Source: Saprospiraceae bacterium (GTDB lineage Bacteria; Bacteroidota; Bacteroidia; Chitinophagales; Saprospiraceae). Taken from it: a DNA stretch of 64,000 nt. How positions within the stretch are numbered: the stretch's first letter is position 1; the number at the start of each line of letters is the position of its first letter. The stretch covers positions 1,151,001 through 1,215,000 of the forward strand of contig JADJGA010000012.1 in assembly GCA_016708265.1 (NCBI GenBank). The letters run 5' to 3'. This document shows, piece by piece, positions 62,791 through 64,000 of this stretch. The position numbers and the translations under genes are program-made. Under the pieces are notes generated by a model. It ran no database searches and had not been told where the DNA came from. It saw only the letters and a program-made list of their open reading frames with translations.

Positions 62791-64000
62791 TTAAAATGTT
62801 TTACCTGTAATAAAATCAATTGAAATAATGGTTTGGTTGTAGCCGTTGAGTGCATCGAGATAGTTTTGTTTGATAGACAATGCACGGTTAAGCGAAAGGA
62901 TATAATCGAGATAGTCCATTGCACCCGCTTTGTAGCTAAGTGTGGTTTGCTCGATAATCAAATTGGCTTCAGGAACGGCTTGTTTTTCGTAAAACTCAAC
63001 GCTGTTGTTGAATTTGCCATATTCGCTCAAAAGTGCCAGATAACTGCCCGAAAGCGATTTGGTGTAATACTCGGCATTGGTACTTGCTATCTGCTGTTTG
63101 ATTTTTGCTGCCTTTGTTTTTGAAGTATAAGGAGCAAACCATAACGGAATGAAGATACCCGCATGAACACCTATAAAACGGTCGCCCATGCCGAATGTCC
63201 TGGGAATACCGTCAACATCTTGTACACCTTGCATGGTCTGACTAAAGTAACCAACGCTAAAATCGGGCATCATTCGGCTTTGTTCCAATTTTTTCTCAAT
63301 ACGTGCAACTTCAACCTGTTGTTGTGTGTAGCCTAATGATGGATTGGCAGAAACTGCGGAAGTGTTGGAAAGAGAAACATACCCCGAACGGCGAAGTACT
63401 GTATCCACCGGATAGAAAGCAATATCGGTATTTATAAGTGTTTGCATCTTGCGGTTAAAAATATCAATGTCTGCGGTTGTTTGCTGCAATTGGTTTTTAA
63501 TTTCAAGGCTTTGCGAACGGGCGGTAATCATTTCGAGGCGGTTTGTTTCACCTGTTTTTGCCCTAAGGTCGGCAGCTCTCAGAAAACCAGCAAACAAACT
63601 ATCCTGATACATCAATAATTTTTGCTTAGAATACATATAAGCCAATTGCCAATACACTTGTTTTACCTGCGTGGTTATTTCGAGCTGTGTGGCTTTTTGT
63701 TGCCATTCGCTGCTCTTTATATTTGCATTTGCCAGCTTGTTTTGATTGATGTAAACCGGCGGAAAAGCGAACGACTGCGAAACGGTAAAACTATTGTCTT
63801 TGGAATAAGAGTTAAACTGCCCGTATTGCCCTTCGATAGAAGTTTTGGGAATATCCCACGAAGCCCCTTTCATTGCTCTTTGTACTTCGACCGAATAAGC
63901 TGCGGAACGAACCACCAAATTGCTGTCTAAAGCTAACTGTAAGGCATTCTGCAAAGTTATTGGTTTGGTTTGCTGTGCTTCAGTTTTGCTAAAAATGAAA
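62791..64000 (-). CDS. TolC-family outer-membrane channel of heavy-metal efflux (5' truncated)
   Basis: The frame is open to the right edge: residues before the TTG at 63954 read FIFSKTEAQQTKPITLQNAL, so the start is outside. Over 400 residues with two OEP repeats: ITLQNALQLALDSN ... ETNRLEMITARSQ and GYTQQQVEVARIEKKLEQSRMMPDFSVGYF ... AGAMDYLDYILSLNRALSIKQNYLDAL. The segment before PITL could be the end of a signal peptide, or the junction of the CzcA-TolC fusions known in Bacteroidota; this cannot be decided here. It ends 11 bases before the adaptor gene, in the same operon. Confidence 0.85.
   Translation of the reverse strand, partial: FIFSKTEAQQTKPITLQNALQLALDSNLVVRSAAYSVEVQRAMKGASWDIPKTSIEGQYGQFNSYSKDNSFTVSQSFAFPPVYINQNKLANANIKSSEWQQKATQLEITTQVKQVYWQLAYMYSKQKLLMYQDSLFAGFLRAADLRAKTGETNRLEMITARSQSLEIKNQLQQTTADIDIFNRKMQTLINTDIAFYPVDTVLRRSGYVSLSNTSAVSANPSLGYTQQQVEVARIEKKLEQSRMMPDFSVGYFSQTMQGVQDVDGIPRTFGMGDRFIGVHAGIFIPLWFAPYTSKTKAAKIKQQIASTNAEYYTKSLSGSYLALLSEYGKFNNSVEFYEKQAVPEANLIIEQTTLSYKAGAMDYLDYILSLNRALSIKQNYLDALNGYNQTIISIDFITGKTF

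Overview
The window is from a Bacteroidota chromosome, probably an environmental Saprospiria- or Sphingobacteriales-like lineage. The evidence is an AT-rich genome, many secreted proteins ending in type IX secretion (T9SS) type A or type B sorting domains, SprB-type and SdrD-B-type adhesin repeats, lipoproteins typical of the phylum, a TonB receptor with a carboxypeptidase-regulatory domain, and repeated matches to the Bacteroidota promoter (-7 TAnnTTTG, -33 TTG/TTTG). No rRNA, tRNA, CRISPR array or complete insertion sequence was seen.

Layout. (1) 1-0.9 kb: 3' part of an Omp28-like T9SS protein. (2) 1.0-7.1 kb, minus strand: a NAD-coupled group 3d-like [NiFe]-hydrogenase operon, hoxF (with a HoxE-like N-terminal domain)-hoxU-hoxY-hoxH-maturation protease-dihydroorotate-dehydrogenase-like flavoprotein. 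(3) 7.6-12.1 kb: two LVIVD lipoproteins that look like the two halves of one beta-propeller protein, an outer-membrane barrel, a GMC oxidoreductase and a His-rich NicO/UreH-type nickel permease. (4) 12.3-19.6 kb: lemA with two TPM-domain genes, a TPR protein, gyrA and an unknown lipoprotein. (5) 19.9-33.0 kb: a 1783-residue SdrD-repeat adhesin, a VanX-like dipeptidase and an OmpA-like lipoprotein from divergent promoters, T9SS cargo, an M43 metalloprotease and a DUF6438 lipoprotein, separated by spacers rich in simple repeats. (6) 33.3-42.7 kb: coaD, a TonB receptor, a HerA-like ATPase, an acyltransferase, an exported M3 peptidase, and a di-haem peroxidase with a small two-CxxCH lipoprotein. 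(7) 43.4-47.3 kb: two T9SS cargo genes; the first has an (ATCT)9 tract inside its signal peptide that puts the gene out of frame, a strong candidate for phase variation. (8) 47.7-52.9 kb: a YkvA-like small protein and an alpha/beta hydrolase, NAD(P)-binding, CrtI-like, SDR and SnoaL-like gene group. (9) 53.1-64.0 kb, accessory: a single-chain restriction-modification enzyme, a 42-bp tandem-repeat array, an internally duplicated unknown protein, and a heavy-metal efflux cluster (P-type ATPase, PII-like protein, RND adaptor, TolC-like protein).

How the genes fit together. The nickel permease 4 kb from the hydrogenase could supply its metal; the hydrogenase would exchange electrons between H2 and NAD(H). 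The T9SS cargo proteins, adhesin and proteases describe a surface-active organism. The metal cluster combines cytosolic export by the P-type ATPase with trans-envelope efflux, and its PII protein probably senses or regulates that system. At least four reading-frame breaks lie between 57.5 and 62.6 kb, whereas the first 57 kb shows only the repeat-driven one at 43.4 kb. The end of the window is therefore either decaying or poorly sequenced, and this should be settled before its genes are interpreted.
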